A DNA stretch of 64,000 nucleotides from Lachnospiraceae bacterium. GTDB lineage: Bacteria; Bacillota; Clostridia; Lachnospirales; Lachnospiraceae. The stretch spans positions 1,241,672 through 1,305,671 of the forward strand of contig LR698958.1 in assembly GCA_902381685.1 (NCBI GenBank). The letters run 5' to 3'. Within the stretch, counting starts at the first letter, position 1. The number at the start of each line of letters is the position of its first letter. This document shows positions 32,685-42,430 of the stretch, piece by piece. The notes under the pieces were generated by a model. That model searched no databases, was not told the origin of the DNA, and saw only the letters and a list, made by a program, of their open reading frames with translations. The position numbers were made by a program, and so were the translations under genes.

Positions 32685-34379
32685 CTATACTCTCCATTCT
32701 CCCGTTTTTAAGAAATGTGTTGCCGTCTGCTCGGCACTTTCAATAATCGCTTTATCATAACCGATAATACTCAGCAATTTTATGGCATTTCGCGAAACCG
32801 CTCTTCCACGATACAATTCATAGTTAAACAAAATATCATTTTCCTGAATTTCTTCCTGAAAATGATAATTGCTATACTCATTTTCCAGCATATGTGTCAA
32901 TTCTATATCATGTGTTGCTGCAAAACAAAGCACCTGCTTCTTGGAAAGACTTTTTAAAATCTGTGCCGACGCCGAGATACGCTCAATCGTGTTTGTCCCT
33001 CTAAGCACCTCATCTACAAAACAGAGCATCGGTATGTCTTCGTCCGCATGGCTTAAAATCCTTTTCAGAGATTTAATCTCCACTATGTAATAACTTTCAT
33101 TTCCCTGCAAATTGTCCTTTAATGCCATAGAGGAATAAATCTGGAAGAAACTTGCCCGATAAAACGTGGAAATACTTGTATTTACCGTTTGGGCCAAAAC
33201 AGCATTAATTGCCACCGTCTTTAAAAATGTAGATTTTCCCGAAGCATTTGAACCTGTAATCAACACATTTCTGTCTTCTGTAATAGAATTTGCCACAGGT
33301 TCTACGATAAGAGGGTGATATACATCTTTCACTTCAATAAACGCCTCTTCCGTTTCTCTCAATTCCGGAAGGCTATAGAACGGAAGACTTTCTCGAAAAG
33401 ATGCTACAGAAATAAGTGCATCTAATATTCCTATGTTTTCTACCAAATTATCTATTTCACCTGCATTTTGCTTTATTTCCTCCAACATAGAATTAAACTT
33501 TAACAAATCAATATGTGTTGCCACACGGATATAATCCAAAAACGCCTCTGCCAGACTTCCCGTTTCTCGTTGAGTAGACATTAAAAGCGATGAACCAAAA
33601 CGAAACTTTTTGAATTTCTTCCGAATGTCGGCAATATTATCTACATAAGTCTGCACTTCATCAATCTTTAATTTGGAAATCTCCTTGCTGGCATCTAACA
33701 TTTTCAGTATATGGGAAAAAGTTGTTAAATAGGGCTGTATCTCTCCTCTCCTTTTAAAATACCGCATAACGTTCCACACCAAAAATACCATCATAACAAC
33801 TAACCCGACACCAACTTCAAAAACCGTCATCAGCACAAGTCCTATCGGAATGGTCAGCAACGCTATATAATGTTCTACATTGCTCTCTTTTTTCAATGTG
33901 ACAAGCAGATCAATATAGTCATTTATGGAAAACCTTCTTGTTTTTCCTATCTGTCGAAAGCATACTTCTAAATCCGCTCTCTCACTTTCGTGTGTGGCAA
34001 AGAAATGTATAAGCCGTTCTCTCTCATCTAATGTTTTCTGCTCTGTCACAGGAGTTCTCAACAGATAATATAAATATTCTTCTCCGGCAGAAGACTTCGT
34101 ATTGTTTATGTAGGCAAAAACATTGTCCATATCCAAATCATTCCATGTAATTTCATCAATATACGGTTCATTGATTTTCCCTTTCTTTAACTGATATTCA
34201 AAATATCTTGAAATCTTCTCCACTTCTTCCTCATCATACTCTCTTTGAGGAATTTTACCCCACTCTTTTAAAAACTTCGCTCGCCAGACTCCTCTTGCCT
34301 TTTTCTCACTCAGATATATCTGTACTATACTAAAAACAATGAGGGCTGCCACTGCTGCCAATATGATTTCTATCTCCAT
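32685..34379 (-). CDS. membrane-anchored MutS-family ATPase (domain V only)
   Basis: 564 residues. An N-terminal membrane helix (about 5-24) and a hydrophobic pair near 167-200 (IALLTIPIGLVLMTVF, VGLVVMMVFLVW), a helical lever/clamp-like middle, and a C-terminal MutS ATPase: Walker A GSNASGKSTFLK (about 376-387), ESYYIVEIKSLK, Walker B-like PMLCFVDEVLRGTN (about 441-454) and a TATHDIELT switch near 487. The mismatch-recognising domain I is missing, so it is unlikely to be mismatch repair MutS. Related proteins are poorly understood. RBS GGGGAAGAT upstream; between an HD nucleotidase and rnhA. Confidence 0.88.
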   Translation of the reverse strand: MEIEIILAAVAALIVFSIVQIYLSEKKARGVWRAKFLKEWGKIPQREYDEEEVEKISRYFEYQLKKGKINEPYIDEITWNDLDMDNVFAYINNTKSSAGEEYLYYLLRTPVTEQKTLDERERLIHFFATHESERADLEVCFRQIGKTRRFSINDYIDLLVTLKKESNVEHYIALLTIPIGLVLMTVFEVGVGLVVMMVFLVWNVMRYFKRRGEIQPYLTTFSHILKMLDASKEISKLKIDEVQTYVDNIADIRKKFKKFRFGSSLLMSTQRETGSLAEAFLDYIRVATHIDLLKFNSMLEEIKQNAGEIDNLVENIGILDALISVASFRESLPFYSLPELRETEEAFIEVKDVYHPLIVEPVANSITEDRNVLITGSNASGKSTFLKTVAINAVLAQTVNTSISTFYRASFFQIYSSMALKDNLQGNESYYIVEIKSLKRILSHADEDIPMLCFVDEVLRGTNTIERISASAQILKSLSKKQVLCFAATHDIELTHMLENEYSNYHFQEEIQENDILFNYELYRGRAVSRNAIKLLSIIGYDKAIIESAEQTATHFLKTGEWRV

Positions 34380-34392
34380 CTTATCTTCCCCA

Positions 34393-34980
34393 CTATTTTT
34401 CGTGAATATTTCCCAGTTGAATATTCTTCTCCACTATTCGCTGCATCTCTCCCCAAATTGTTTCTGAAGTTTCTTCAATTCTCTCATTTCTTTTATAAAT
34501 CTGCTGCTTTTTCACCTGATGTTCACTCCAACTTTTTCCTTTTGCCGCATCATTTAGCAGCATCGGCTGGAAATTATCAAGAAGATGTGCGTATTTTGCC
34601 TCCTCCGTCTCATACTCCTCGAATTCTTCCCATAACTCTCTAAAGTATTGTCCCTGTTCTGTCGGAAGTATACTGAAAATGCGATCTGCCGCCTTCTCTT
34701 CACGCTCTCTTTTATCCTTCGCCCCCGCACTGTCATAGGCATATGTATCCCCCGCGTCAATTTCCACAAGGTCATGAATCAATACCATTGTAATCACTTT
34801 GAGAAGGTCAACCTCTTCGCTGACATATTCCTTCAGCAAGATGGCAGACAATGCAAGATGCCATGAATGTTCCGCATCATTTTCTTTTCTTTCTCCGTCA
34901 GACAGATACGTTTGTCTGAAAATATTTTTCACTTTATCCACTTCAACAATAAATTGTGTTTGCTTTTCCAATCTTGTCAT
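34393..34980 (-). CDS. HD-domain protein, YfbR-like 5'-nucleotidase family
   Basis: 195 residues from the ATG at 34980 (AAAAGGAG upstream; 35016 lacks a site). HD metal residues: His in NDAEHSWHLALSA (about 40-50) and the His-Asp pair in VLIHDLVEIDAGDT (about 72-85), with a further Asp in AHLLDNFQP. Members remove phosphate from 5'-deoxynucleoside monophosphates. Immediately upstream of the MutS-like gene, 13 bases apart, suggesting one transcript with it and rnhA. Confidence 0.85.
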   Translation of the reverse strand: MTRLEKQTQFIVEVDKVKNIFRQTYLSDGERKENDAEHSWHLALSAILLKEYVSEEVDLLKVITMVLIHDLVEIDAGDTYAYDSAGAKDKREREEKAADRIFSILPTEQGQYFRELWEEFEEYETEEAKYAHLLDNFQPMLLNDAAKGKSWSEHQVKKQQIYKRNERIEETSETIWGEMQRIVEKNIQLGNIHEK

Positions 34981-35072
34981 TTTCTCTTCTCCTTTTCCAA
35001 AATAATTATGTATCATTTTAACACGAAAGAAAAAGAAATACTACTCTCTCTTTTCTTTTCTAAAATTTAACA

Positions 35073-35101
35073 TTGAAAAAAATCTTATTATGCGTTATCA
35101 T
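35073..35101 (+). promoter_or_regulatory. sigma-A promoter of xpt
   Basis: TTGAAA (35073-35078), 17-bp spacer, TATCAT (35096-35101), about 60 bases before the xpt start. The leader between is too short and lacks conserved sequence for a purine riboswitch. Confidence 0.65.
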
Positions 35102-35108
35102 GGATAAC
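35094..35108 (+). promoter_or_regulatory. palindrome over the xpt -10 region, possible operator
   Basis: GTTATC ATG GATAAC, perfect 6-bp arms, covers the -10 box and start site, where a repressor would block transcription. Not a known PurR box. Confidence 0.4.
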
Positions 35109-35161
35109 AATATAGAATTACTATAATCAGAGTGAATTTTGGTTAGGAGAGGAATAAAATT

Positions 35162-35737
35162 ATGCAACTTTTAAAAGAACGAATTTTAAAAGACGGTGTT
35201 GTTAAACCCGGAAATGTACTGAAAGTAGACAGTTTTTTAAATCATCAGATGGACATTGACTTAATCAATGAAATCGGGAAGGAATTCAGAAGAAGATTTC
35301 CTTCTGATAAAATCACAAAGATTCTTACTATAGAGGCGTCCGGAATCGGAATTGCCTGCATCGTTGCCCAGTATTTTAACGTACCGGTTGTATTTGCAAA
35401 AAAAGCACAGAGTATCAACATTGACGGTGATGTTTATTCAACAAAGATTGAGTCCTTCACACACAAACGTACATATGACGTTATTCTTTCCAAAAAGTTT
35501 TTAACAGAAGATGACCATGTACTTATCCTTGACGATTTTCTCGCAAACGGCTGCGCACTGCTTGGACTGATTGACATTGTTCAGGAAGCCGGCGCTACAA
35601 TCGAGGGTGCAGGAATTGTTATTGAAAAAGGAATGCAGGACGGAGGAAAGCAAATACGCGAGAAAGGAATCCATTTGGAATCCCTTGCCATCGTGGAATC
35701 CATGACAGATACGGAACTTACATTTAAAGAAGATTAA
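35162..35737 (+). CDS. xpt: xanthine phosphoribosyltransferase
   Basis: 191 residues, full length. Starts [33 protein letters not shown], typical of Firmicute Xpt; the PRPP loop is [13 protein letters not shown] (about 121-133). It converts xanthine and PRPP to XMP. RBS AGGAGAGG. It is monocistronic, ending in a bidirectional terminator. With guanine deaminase at 1.0-2.3 kb it would form a guanine-to-XMP salvage route. Confidence 0.95.
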   Translation: MQLLKERILKDGVVKPGNVLKVDSFLNHQMDIDLINEIGKEFRRRFPSDKITKILTIEASGIGIACIVAQYFNVPVVFAKKAQSINIDGDVYSTKIESFTHKRTYDVILSKKFLTEDDHVLILDDFLANGCALLGLIDIVQEAGATIEGAGIVIEKGMQDGGKQIREKGIHLESLAIVESMTDTELTFKED

Positions 35738-35741
35738 TCGC

Positions 35742-35775
35742 AAAACAGATTGTGCCAATCGACACAATCTGTTTT
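35742..35775. terminator. bidirectional terminator between xpt and threonine aldolase
   Basis: AAAACAGATTGTG (35742-35754) pairs with CACAATCTGTTTT (35763-35775), 13 bp, followed by more Ts. Confidence 0.9.
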
Positions 35776-35778
35776 TTC

Positions 35779-36804
35779 TTACATATCACTAAGAAGTTCT
35801 TCTACGTTCTCCTCTTTCGTTGCCCAACTTGTGCATAGACGGATAACACTGTTCTTTTCATCATATTTTTCCTGATATGTATACGCATATTTTTCTTTTA
35901 ATTGCTCCAGTTTTTTATCAGGAACAATAACGAACTGCTGATTCGTATTACTGTCCAGCAAGAACTTATATCCTCTCTCCGCAAGACCATTTTTTAATCG
36001 CATTGCCAAGCGGATTGCATGATTTGACATTGTAAAATATAATCCGTCTTTAAATAATTCTCTAAACTGTAATCCGAGTAATCTTCCTTTCGCAAGCATT
36101 CCGCCCTTCTGTTTCATAATATAGCGGAAATCCTCCTGAAGAGCCGGATTGCAGATGACTATTGCCTCCCCAAACAATGCCCCGACTTTTGTTCCTCCGA
36201 TATAAAAAACGTCACAGTTTTTCGCAATGCTTTCTAAGTCCAAATCATTGTTTTCAGCACACAAACCATATCCCAGTCTCGCACCGTCCAAATATAAATA
36301 CATACCGCATTCATCACAAGCCGCACGCAGTTCCTCCACTTCTTTCTTCGTATATATTGTTCCCAGTTCTGTCGGATTGGAAATATACACTAATTTCGGC
36401 TGTGTCGTATGTTCAAAAGATGAATCATTTTTGTGAAGTGTGTAAGTTTCTATCACCTGCTCTGCGGAAATTTTTCCGTCCTCACTTGGAACTGTCATTA
36501 CTTTATGCCCGCATGCTTCGATCGCCCCTGTCTCATGTACGTTGATATGACCGCTTACCGCACATAACGCTGCCTGATGTGGTCTTAAAACAGAGGAAAT
36601 CACTGTAAGGTTTGCCTGCGTTCCGCCTACCATAAAATGTACTTTTGCTTCCGGTGATTGACACAACCCTTTTATAATGATCTCCGCTTCCCGACAGTAT
36701 TGGTCTTCTCCGTAACCTGCCGTCTGCTCCATATTTGTTTCAATCAGTGCCTCTAAGATACGTGGGTGCGCCCCTTCGTTATAATCACAATTAAATGCTA
36801 TCAT
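35779..36804 (-). CDS. ltaE: low-specificity L-threonine aldolase family (PLP-dependent)
   Basis: 341 residues. Fold-type I aldolase: ENMEQTAGYGEDQ-like start, VGGTQANLTVIS phosphate-binding loop (about 59-70), LYLDGARLGYG with the Asp that holds the pyridine nitrogen (about 170-180) and GGTKVGALFG with the Schiff-base Lys (about 203-212). It cleaves L-threonine or L-allo-threonine to glycine and acetaldehyde; some relatives act on phenylserine or are tyrosine/tryptophan lyase-like, so the substrate is not certain. TATAAT precedes it at about 36838 on the minus strand. RBS AGGAGGG. Confidence 0.85.
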   Translation of the reverse strand: MIAFNCDYNEGAHPRILEALIETNMEQTAGYGEDQYCREAEIIIKGLCQSPEAKVHFMVGGTQANLTVISSVLRPHQAALCAVSGHINVHETGAIEACGHKVMTVPSEDGKISAEQVIETYTLHKNDSSFEHTTQPKLVYISNPTELGTIYTKKEVEELRAACDECGMYLYLDGARLGYGLCAENNDLDLESIAKNCDVFYIGGTKVGALFGEAIVICNPALQEDFRYIMKQKGGMLAKGRLLGLQFRELFKDGLYFTMSNHAIRLAMRLKNGLAERGYKFLLDSNTNQQFVIVPDKKLEQLKEKYAYTYQEKYDEKNSVIRLCTSWATKEENVEELLSDM

Positions 36805-36863
36805 TTGATGTCCCTCCTAACTTTTGACTATATTATTCATTATAGCACAAAAGCGGAAATATT

Positions 36864-38336
36864 TTAAATAATAATACAGACAAGTCCGCCATTGCTGTCA
36901 TTTACAATCTTCTGCATCGTATCCTGCAGTTTCACCTGACTTTCGTCATTAATCATCATCATTTTATTGTGCATTCCTTCTGTAACCAGTTCCTCTATGG
37001 ATTTCCCAAAAATATTTGTCTTCCACATGCCCTCCTCCGTTTCTTTCGTTTCTTTAATATATTTTATCAAATCCTCCGCCTGCTGCTCACTTCCCACAAT
37101 AGGAGCAATCTCCGTCTCGATATTGGCCCGAATCAGATGAATGGACGGCGCCTCGGAATGTATCTTCACCCCGAATTTATTTCCCTGTTTGATGATTACC
37201 GGATCCTCAAGTTTAATCTCCTCTTTCGCAGGCGATACAACCCCATAGCCTTTTAATCTGACAGAATCCATCGCATCTTTCACACTTTCATATTCTTTGC
37301 GCAGAGTTGAAAGTTCTTTCATTGTTCCAATTAAATCGTATTCACTCGTAATATCCGCACCGGTCACTTCACTTAACACTTCATAATAAAAAGGCTCTCC
37401 AATCTGTAGCCGAACCTTCACACTGCCCGAATCCATTTTCACTTCCTCTACACGCATTTCCTCAATATATTCACTTTCCGTCTGTTTCCATTCTTTTTTC
37501 ACATCTTTAATTTGTGAAAATGCGTCCAGCATTTCTCTTACATGCGAGAGCAAATCCTGTTTAATTCTATGCTCCATCGGAAGCATTTCAACCCATTTCG
37601 GTATGTAAAACTGTACTTCGGCAATCGGAAATTCAAATAAAACACTCTGCATAATCTGATGAATGTCTTCCTGTCTCAACTGTTCACAATTTACGGTTAA
37701 TGCCGTCACTCCGTATTTTGATTCCACCTCTTCTTTGACAGCATTGGCCTCCTCCCCGTGGGGTTTTTTAGAATTTACCAAAACAACAAACGGTTTCCCA
37801 ATATTTTGCAGTTCCCGAATAGTGTTTCTCTCCGCCTCCAAATAGTTCTCTCTCTTTAATTCTCCGATGCTTCCGTCTGTCGTAATCACAATTCCTATGG
37901 TTGAATGTTCCCGAATTACTTTTTGTGTGCCGATTGCAGCCGCCTTTGTAAATGGGATTTCATGCTCAAACCACGGTGTTTTCACCTGACGTTCCTCCTC
38001 ATTTTCAATATGGCCGACCGCTCCCTCCACCATATAACCGACACAGTCTATCAGCCGGATATTTGCGGTAATCCCTTCCTCCAGTTCGATTGCTGCCGCC
38101 TCTTTCGGTATAAATTTAGGTTCTGTCGTCATAATCGTTTTGCCTGAAGCAGACTGTGGCAATTCATCTCTCGTGCGCACTCTCATATGCTCATCTTCCA
38201 TATGAGGCAGAACAAGCAAATCCATAAATCTTTTGATAAACGTCGACTTCCCCGTTCTTACAGGACCAACCACTCCAATATAGATTTCCCCGTTTGTTCT
38301 CGCCTGTATGTCTTTGTATAAATGAAATGTATTCAT
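36864..38336 (-). CDS. spoIVA: stage IV sporulation protein A (spore coat morphogenetic ATPase)
   Basis: 490 residues, standard for SpoIVA. N-terminal ATPase of the TRAFAC-like class: Walker A GPVRTGKSTFIKRF at about 24-37, ADLIDCVGYMVEGA near 94-106 and NSKKPHGEEA for base recognition. The conserved C-terminus ending VNDSNGGLVCIII anchors it to SpoVM-bound membrane. It polymerises at the outer forespore membrane as the coat basement layer. Its presence marks an endospore former. RBS AAGGGGG; a sigma-E-like -10 lies upstream. Confidence 0.97.
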   Translation of the reverse strand: MNTFHLYKDIQARTNGEIYIGVVGPVRTGKSTFIKRFMDLLVLPHMEDEHMRVRTRDELPQSASGKTIMTTEPKFIPKEAAAIELEEGITANIRLIDCVGYMVEGAVGHIENEEERQVKTPWFEHEIPFTKAAAIGTQKVIREHSTIGIVITTDGSIGELKRENYLEAERNTIRELQNIGKPFVVLVNSKKPHGEEANAVKEEVESKYGVTALTVNCEQLRQEDIHQIMQSVLFEFPIAEVQFYIPKWVEMLPMEHRIKQDLLSHVREMLDAFSQIKDVKKEWKQTESEYIEEMRVEEVKMDSGSVKVRLQIGEPFYYEVLSEVTGADITSEYDLIGTMKELSTLRKEYESVKDAMDSVRLKGYGVVSPAKEEIKLEDPVIIKQGNKFGVKIHSEAPSIHLIRANIETEIAPIVGSEQQAEDLIKYIKETKETEEGMWKTNIFGKSIEELVTEGMHNKMMMINDESQVKLQDTMQKIVNDSNGGLVCIII

Positions 38337-38363
38337 AAAATACCCCCTTGTTATGCTGATAAT

Positions 38364-38371
38364 AATGTATG
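38364..38371 (-). promoter_or_regulatory. possible sigma-E -10 element of spoIVA
   Basis: Minus strand CATACATT about 28 bases upstream of the start matches the sigma-E -10 consensus CATACAnT; the -35 region is not a clear match. SpoIVA is sigma-E controlled in B. subtilis. Confidence 0.4.
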
Positions 38372-38462
38372 TCAGTTTTTCTTTTTTTAGAAGTTACTGC
38401 GTTGATTTTTTCCCATAAAAGTCGTATGATGAAAATAAAAAAACAAGGTTGGTGTTACATAT

Positions 38463-39389
38463 ATGCATGCGACTCGCGCAAAACAGAAAAAAGAGCGTTC
38501 TGCCCTGAACATTTCATTGATTGCAGGGCTGGTTTTTGCCCTGCTGGAAATCATTATCGCTCTGTATACACATTCTCAGGCAGTTCTCCTCGACGGTTTC
38601 TATGACGGGGTGGAATCTGTAATGATCGTAATTTCCATCGGAATTATCCCTCTGCTCTACCGTTCTTCCAATGAAAAACGGCCTTTCGGCTATCTGCAGA
38701 TTGAATCCTTTTTCGTTGTGATTAAGGGAGTGACAATGGTTGCCGTTACTATCGGACTAATCGCTACCAACATTGACATCGTATTAAACGGAGGACGGCA
38801 TATTTCTTTTAATAACATTGCTTATTTCGAGCTTTTCGCAGCAGTCTTAAGCATATTTGTCATCTTTCTTTTGAAAAAGAAAAATGCGAAAACTCACTCT
38901 GCACTGGTGACAATGGAAATTCAGGAATGGATTATTGACGGAATCGCCTCCTTAGGTATGTCCGTCGCTTTCTTCCTTCCCCTTTTTATCAAAGCAAACT
39001 GGTTTTCTAATATCGTTCCTTATTTGGATCAGATTATTGCCATTTTACTCTCACTGTTTATGCTGCCCACTCCTATTCGTGCCATCATCACCGGACTTAG
39101 GGATATTTTCCTGATTGCTCCCGAGGAAGAAACCGTAACTGAAATTAAAAATATTGTGAATCCGATTCTAGATTCCTACGGTTACGAAGAACTTCATTAC
39201 GATATTGTCCGCACAGGAAGAAAACTTTGGATTAGCGTCTATATTACATTTGATAAAGACATGATTTCCATTTCCCGACTTCGAAATTTGCAGGGACTGA
39301 TTATCGATGCCCTTAAGAAAGAATATCAGGATTTCTATTTTGAACTTCTCCCTGATGTTGAATATTTGGGAAATACGGAAGTACGATAA
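38463..39389 (+). CDS. cation diffusion facilitator family transporter
   Basis: 308 residues with six membrane segments (about 18-37, 47-63, 80-101, 115-133, 150-175, 185-205) and a cytoplasmic C-terminal domain of about 90 residues. DGFYDGVESV in helix 2 and EWIIDGIASLG in helix 5 carry the CDF metal-site acids. It would export Zn2+, Mn2+ or Fe2+; the ion is not predictable. Divergent from spoIVA and inserted between gpsA and spoIVA, which are adjacent in many clostridia. Confidence 0.88.
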   Translation: MHATRAKQKKERSALNISLIAGLVFALLEIIIALYTHSQAVLLDGFYDGVESVMIVISIGIIPLLYRSSNEKRPFGYLQIESFFVVIKGVTMVAVTIGLIATNIDIVLNGGRHISFNNIAYFELFAAVLSIFVIFLLKKKNAKTHSALVTMEIQEWIIDGIASLGMSVAFFLPLFIKANWFSNIVPYLDQIIAILLSLFMLPTPIRAIITGLRDIFLIAPEEETVTEIKNIVNPILDSYGYEELHYDIVRTGRKLWISVYITFDKDMISISRLRNLQGLIIDALKKEYQDFYFELLPDVEYLGNTEVR

Positions 39390-39421
39390 AAGGGAGGACT
39401 GCAGACGCATTCCTCCCTTTT
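39388..39421. terminator. bidirectional terminator between the CDF gene and gpsA
   Basis: AAAAGGGAGGA (39388-39398) pairs with TCCTCCCTTTT (39411-39421); 11 bp, with a following T-rich run. Confidence 0.85.
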
Positions 39422-39426
39422 CTATT

Positions 39427-40437
39427 CTATTCCCACGGCAATGTAGGAATTTCTATTCTTTTATCTCTCAACATCAGTTCTTTTACCGCTTCACCCGGAT
39501 TTTTTCCTTCAAACAGTACGGCATTTACCTGTTCGATAATCGGAATGGATACGTTATATTTCTCAGCAAGTTTTACGGCTGATTTTGTAGAGTAAACTCC
39601 CTCCACGACCATCTTAACTTCTTCCATCGCTTCTTCCATTGTTTTTCCCTGTCCGATTAAAATTCCGGCTCTGCGGTTGCGGCTGTGAACGCTCGCACAG
39701 GTAACAATCAAATCACCGATTCCCGTAAGTCCTGTAAAACTTTCCATCTTGCCGCCCATCGCCACTCCAAGCCTTGCAATCTCAGCAATTCCTCTTGTAA
39801 TCAAGGCGGCTTTTGTATTATCACCATACCCCAATCCGTCTGCAATTCCCGCTGCGAGCGCAATAACATTTTTCAGGGCACCGCCAAGTTCTATTCCAAG
39901 CATATCAGGGCTTGTGTACACGCGAAATACTTCATTCATAAAGGCTTCCTGCAAATATTCCGCCGTCTTTTTCGTTTTCGCTCCCACAACACATGTTGTC
40001 GGAAGCCCTCTTCCCACTTCCTCAGCGTGACTCGGTCCTGAAAGCACTGCTACATCTGCCTGTGGAATCTCTTCATGAATCTGTTGTGACAAAGTCATAA
40101 GCGTATCTTCTTCAATCCCTTTTGCCACGTCCACAATAATCTGATTTTCTGCCACATATGATTTCATATTGCGTGCCGTTGCTCTTGTAAACGGAGACGG
40201 TACTGCAAGCACCATAAAATCTTTCCCCTGAATTGCCTCTTCCAACACGTTCGTAAACTGCATCTCTTCTGGAAGTTTCACCCCCGGAAGTTTACTCTTA
40301 TGCTCTCTTTCCTTTGAAAGCATTTCCACCTCTTCCTTTGAAATTGACCAAACCGTCACATGATGACCGTTTTTGTGAAGTAATAATGCTAATGCAGTTC
40401 CCCAACTTCCTGCTCCTAATACACCTACATTTGCCAT
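39427..40437 (-). CDS. gpsA: NAD(P)H-dependent glycerol-3-phosphate dehydrogenase
   Basis: 336 residues. NAD site GVLGAGSWGTALALLL (5-20); catalytic Lys region LGGALKNVIALAAG (about 185-198); substrate loop TGIGDLIVTC. It makes sn-glycerol-3-phosphate for phospholipid synthesis, the substrate for the neighbouring PlsY. Last of DUF512-der-plsY-gpsA. Confidence 0.96.
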   Translation of the reverse strand: MANVGVLGAGSWGTALALLLHKNGHHVTVWSISKEEVEMLSKEREHKSKLPGVKLPEEMQFTNVLEEAIQGKDFMVLAVPSPFTRATARNMKSYVAENQIIVDVAKGIEEDTLMTLSQQIHEEIPQADVAVLSGPSHAEEVGRGLPTTCVVGAKTKKTAEYLQEAFMNEVFRVYTSPDMLGIELGGALKNVIALAAGIADGLGYGDNTKAALITRGIAEIARLGVAMGGKMESFTGLTGIGDLIVTCASVHSRNRRAGILIGQGKTMEEAMEEVKMVVEGVYSTKSAVKLAEKYNVSIPIIEQVNAVLFEGKNPGEAVKELMLRDKRIEIPTLPWE

Positions 40438-40448
40438 ATTCTGTTCTC

Positions 40449-41087
40449 CTACTTCTTTCCAAACTTTAATTTGTTTTCAGTTCCGTTACATAATCTTTTT
40501 ATATTTTCACGATGTTTATACACCGCCAATACCATTAAAAATACCGAAAGTGCATACAGTTCATACTGCTGCGACTGCGATAAGGTTGTCCCGAACACTT
40601 CTCCCTGTACAACCATTCCGATTCCGAAAATCACTACCAGAATAATTGAGCCAAGTGAAACATATCTCGTCACCCCTACCACAATAATAAATGTAACCAT
40701 TGCCACAAGTGCTACTTTAGGATTGACCGCGAGCAAAAGTCCCGCTGTAGCAGCAATTCCCTTTCCTCCTTTAAAGTTAAGATAGAAAGGAAAATTATGC
40801 CCTAGCACTGCGCCTATTCCCGCATACATTGCCAACAGTTCAAACATTTCGTTATGACTTTTTCCGTAAATCATATAAGCGATTGCTACAGCCAAAACGC
40901 ATTTCAAACTGTCTCCCAGGAAAGTAACGGCCCCCGCTTTCCAGCCGAGTGTCCGAAGAGCATTTGTCGTTCCCGCATTTCCACTTCCATGTTTTCTAAT
41001 ATCTATATGATGTAACCTTCCATAAATATACCCTGTCTGAAATAATCCGCATATATATCCAAGTATCAGACAAACAAAACGTTCCAT
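40449..41087 (-). CDS. plsY: acyl-phosphate:glycerol-3-phosphate acyltransferase
   Basis: 212 residues from the ATG at 41087, just after the der stop (in-frame 41114 start would overlap der). Membrane protein with five to six helices; conserved loops SGNAGTTNALRTLG (about 31-44), ALGHNFPFYLNFKGGKGIA (about 98-116) are diagnostic of PlsY. It acylates glycerol-3-phosphate from acyl-phosphate. Coupled to der (one base apart) and to gpsA. Confidence 0.95.
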   Translation of the reverse strand: MERFVCLILGYICGLFQTGYIYGRLHHIDIRKHGSGNAGTTNALRTLGWKAGAVTFLGDSLKCVLAVAIAYMIYGKSHNEMFELLAMYAGIGAVLGHNFPFYLNFKGGKGIAATAGLLLAVNPKVALVAMVTFIIVVGVTRYVSLGSIILVVIFGIGMVVQGEVFGTTLSQSQQYELYALSVFLMVLAVYKHRENIKRLCNGTENKLKFGKK

Positions 41088-41088
41088 A

Positions 41089-42417
41089 TTACTTATCCTT
41101 ATCCTTTCTCTCACGAATAAAGAATTTTAATGATGTTCCTTTAAATCCAAATGCCTCCCTGATTTTATTCTCCAAATATCTTGTATACGAGAAATGCATC
41201 AGTTCTTTGTCATTTACGAAAATTACAAAGGTTGGCGGTTTTACCGATACCTGTGTAATATAGTACAATTTTAAACGTTTTCCTTTGTCTGACGGCGGCT
41301 GCTGCATGGCAACGGCTTCCATCATAATTTCATTTAACACACCTGTAGCAACACGAAGTGTCTGGTTTTCAATAACCATATCAATCTTTTCATATAATTT
41401 ATTTAAGCGCTGTCCCGTATGTGCTGAAACATACATAATCTCTGCATATGGCATATAAGATAATACCTGTCGAACCTGCTTTTCGTACTCATACATTGTC
41501 TTATCATGTTTTTCAATGGCGTCCCATTTATTGACAACAATGATGATGCCTTTTCCCCGCTCATGTGCGATTCCCGCAATTTTAGCGTCCTGCTCCGTCA
41601 CTCCCTCTGTCGCATCAATGACAATCAGAACGACGTCCGCTCTCTCCACCGCCGTAACTGTACGGATAATACTGTATCTTTCCAGTTCCTCTTTAATTTT
41701 ATTTTTTCGGCGAAGTCCCGCCGTATCAATAAATACATATTCTTTTCCGTTATAAGTGATTGGTGTATCGATGGCATCTCTTGTCGTTCCCGCAATATCG
41801 GACACAATCACACGATTATCTCCCTGAAGTTTATTGATAATAGATGATTTTCCTACATTCGGTTTACCGACAATGGCAATACGAGGTCTGTCATCTTCAG
41901 CCTCTTCCGCTGTTGTTTCCGGAAAATGTTTTACAACTTCATCAAGCATATCCCCTATGCCCAGACGTGAAGATGCGGAAATCGGAAATGGATCGCCAAT
42001 TCCCAAATTATAAAATTCATATACGTCTGCCATAAACTTCTGAAAACTGTCCACCTTATTTACAACTAATACAACCGGTTTACCCGAGCGTCGAAGCATA
42101 TCAGCCACTTTGGAGTCCGAATCCACAAGCCCCTGTTTTACATCTGTCAAAAAGATAATGACATCTGCCGTATCAATGGCAATCTGTGCCTGTTCACGCA
42201 TCTGTGATAAAATAATATCTTTGCTGTCCGGCTCAATTCCTCCTGTATCAATTAACGTAAATTCTTTATCAAGCCAGTTCACTTCCGCATAAATACGGTC
42301 TCTCGTCACACCCGGCGTATCTTTTACAATCGAAATCATTTCTCCTGCCAACGCATTAAATAATGTGGATTTTCCAACATTAGGTCTTCCTACGATGGCT
42401 ACTATCGGTTTACTCAT
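41089..42417 (-). CDS. der: ribosome assembly GTPase Der (EngA)
   Basis: 442 residues. Two tandem G domains: [14 protein letters not shown] near residue 8 with NKVD near 118, and [14 protein letters not shown] near 182 with NKWD near 293; then a KH-like C-terminal domain. It acts in 50S subunit maturation. Between the DUF512 gene and plsY, the usual Lachnospiraceae order. Confidence 0.97.
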   Translation of the reverse strand: MSKPIVAIVGRPNVGKSTLFNALAGEMISIVKDTPGVTRDRIYAEVNWLDKEFTLIDTGGIEPDSKDIILSQMREQAQIAIDTADVIIFLTDVKQGLVDSDSKVADMLRRSGKPVVLVVNKVDSFQKFMADVYEFYNLGIGDPFPISASSRLGIGDMLDEVVKHFPETTAEEAEDDRPRIAIVGKPNVGKSSIINKLQGDNRVIVSDIAGTTRDAIDTPITYNGKEYVFIDTAGLRRKNKIKEELERYSIIRTVTAVERADVVLIVIDATEGVTEQDAKIAGIAHERGKGIIIVVNKWDAIEKHDKTMYEYEKQVRQVLSYMPYAEIMYVSAHTGQRLNKLYEKIDMVIENQTLRVATGVLNEIMMEAVAMQQPPSDKGKRLKLYYITQVSVKPPTFVIFVNDKELMHFSYTRYLENKIREAFGFKGTSLKFFIRERKDKDK

Positions 42418-42430
42418 ACTTTTTCTCCTT

